14,550 nt of DNA, from positions 1-14,550 of the forward strand of contig CAMOXP010000014.1 of NCBI GenBank assembly GCA_946629205.1, in the 5' to 3' direction. Position 1 is the first letter of the stretch. Every line of letters starts with the position of its first letter. A model generated the notes under the pieces. It saw only the letters and a program-made list of their open reading frames with translations, had not been told where the DNA came from and did no database searches. This document shows positions 14,268-14,550 of the stretch, one piece after another. The stretch comes from an uncultured Bacillota bacterium. GTDB taxonomy: Bacteria > Bacillota > Clostridia > Peptostreptococcales > Anaerovoracaceae. A program made the position numbers and the translations under genes.

Positions 14268-14371
14268 GCAGTGTAATCCGGATTTTCTCGAATCTAGAGC
14301 CAGATGAAAGAACCCCTGATACACTTGTCGTATCCATCACCTCACAGCACTCAAACAGATCCCTTTTTCTC

Positions 14372-14400
14372 TTGACATATTCTAAGCTTGATGTTATTAT
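14372..14400 (+). promoter_or_regulatory. Strong promoter of the metal-transporting P-type ATPase gene
   Basis: TTGACA (14372-14377), 17 bp, TATTAT (14395-14400), with a TG extension just before the -10. This is the strongest promoter match in the window. The predicted start is near 14407. Confidence 0.8.
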
Positions 14401-14411
14401 ACAGTCAAACA

Positions 14412-14429
14412 ATTAAACAATCGTTTAAT
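14412..14429. promoter_or_regulatory. Palindromic operator, probably for an ArsR/SmtB-type repressor
   Basis: ATTAAAC (14412-14418), AATC, GTTTAAT (14423-14429) is a perfect 7-4-7 inverted repeat immediately downstream of the predicted transcription start. Its position would block RNA polymerase, and AT-rich imperfect palindromes of this size are typical of ArsR/SmtB sites. The repressor gene at 11017-11370 is the nearest candidate to bind it. I do not see the same sequence upstream of that repressor gene or at its operon promoter. Confidence 0.6.
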
Positions 14430-14486
14430 CGTTGCCGGGTGGGAAGCCACTTGGTAACTGAGAAGTGCAATAAAGGAGAGACTATC

Positions 14487-14550
14487 ATGAAGAAGACTTA
14501 CAAGATCGATGTGGACTGCGCGAACTGCGCAAACAAGATGGAAGTTGCAG
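14487..14550 (+). CDS. Heavy-metal-translocating P-type ATPase, N-terminal fragment (Zn/Cd type)
   Basis: Only the first 21 codons lie in the window. They encode MKKTYKIDVDCANCANKMEV, the start of a heavy-metal-associated domain with the metal-binding DCANC (Asp10, Cys11, Cys14). An Asp directly before the CxxC is typical of Zn/Cd/Pb exporters such as ZntA, and not of copper ATPases (established for that family). AAAGGAG (14472-14478) lies 8 nt before the ATG. The strong promoter and palindromic operator upstream fit metal-induced export. A free-standing HMA-domain chaperone with the same start cannot be excluded from 21 residues; the promoter and operator context favours the ATPase. Confidence 0.75.
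   Translation, partial: MKKTYKIDVDCANCANKMEVA

Larger units (their letters stand above)
14050..14293. repeat. Array of five 37-bp inverted-end repeat units
   Basis: Five units share the form GTC(A/T)GAGA, exactly 21 bases, TCTC(A/T)GAC: 14050-14086, 14091-14127, 14164-14200, 14216-14252 and 14257-14293, the last with a decayed end (TCTCGAAT). In the four intact units the two 8-bp ends are complementary except at one position. Gaps between units are 4, 36, 15 and 4 bp. The blocks 14050-14127 and 14216-14293 are diverged copies at a constant offset of 166 bp. The 21-base centres differ; those of units 2 and 5 match at 14 of 21 positions. This non-coding 13972-14371 stretch holds no convincing gene; minus-strand reading frames across it only reflect the repeats. 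The array resembles REP/BIME-type elements in design (inference). Confidence 0.8.

Noticed and set aside
14050..14293. CRISPR array
   Set aside because: The repeated parts are only 8 bp, alternate in orientation, have unequal gaps between units, and no cas gene is present.
14031..14412. Two 96-97-codon minus-strand frames over the repeat array, with repeated FSDT/FSQT/LSEK-like peptides
   Set aside because: The peptide repetition comes from the 8-bp DNA motif; there is no convincing ribosome-binding site, and the 37-bp unit length is not a multiple of three.
14431..14486. TPP or cobalamin riboswitch (CTGAGA and GGGAAGCCACT resemble fragments of their cores)
   Set aside because: Only short pieces match; the remaining conserved boxes of both riboswitches are missing and the gene is a metal ATPase.

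Overview
The window looks like chromosome of a moderately GC-rich anaerobic member of the Bacillota, most likely class Clostridia. The grounds are strong Shine-Dalgarno sequences (GGAGG types), a fused FeoA-FeoB ferrous-iron transporter, a GlpA-like/GlpB-like oxidoreductase pair with a DUF1667 domain, an orphan HypB, and many extended -10 promoters. No phage genes, transposases or cas genes are visible. The family or genus cannot be fixed from the sequence alone.

Layout. Positions 1-94 are non-coding with one weak hairpin. On the left, a threonine-aldolase-type PLP enzyme (minus) and hypB (plus) diverge from a 0.2 kb promoter region. hypB converges, with a 7-nt overlap, on a DMT/EamA transporter (minus). 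That transporter shares an unusually compact palindromic divergent promoter with a small DUF1232 protein (plus). The DUF1232 gene runs tail-to-tail, with one base between the stops, into a two-gene minus operon: a GlpA-like flavoprotein with a C-terminal [2Fe-2S] motif, then a GlpB-like flavoprotein fused to DUF1667. Divergent from that operon is a plus operon of feoAB (fused) and an iron-containing alcohol dehydrogenase. It converges on a minus operon transcribed as small membrane protein > tex > ArsR/SmtB repressor > type I asparaginase.

The right end is the least ordinary part. About 0.5 kb without genes (13972-14486) carries an array of five 37-bp units. Each unit has 8-bp inverted ends, GTC(A/T)GAGA and TCTC(A/T)GAC (the last one decayed), around exactly 21 different bases. 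Two blocks of two units are diverged copies of each other. Next come a strong promoter (TTGACA-17-TATTAT), a 7-4-7 palindromic operator over the expected transcription start, a leader that may fold, and the start of a Zn/Cd-type P-type ATPase (N-terminal DCANC metal site) that runs out of the window.

Working picture. The metal theme (FeoAB, the iron alcohol dehydrogenase, HypB, ArsR and the P-type ATPase) suggests handling of iron, nickel and zinc/cadmium in an anaerobe. The ArsR protein about 3 kb away is a natural candidate to repress the ATPase through the palindromic operator; this is inference. Other points of interest are two genes whose predicted transcription starts fall on or next to the start codon (leaderless), a HypB that lacks the conserved His of its metal site, and three tail-to-tail gene pairs with no visible terminators. 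I did not find a clear, wholly new multi-gene system. The repeat array and the palindromic divergent promoter are the best candidates for undescribed biology.
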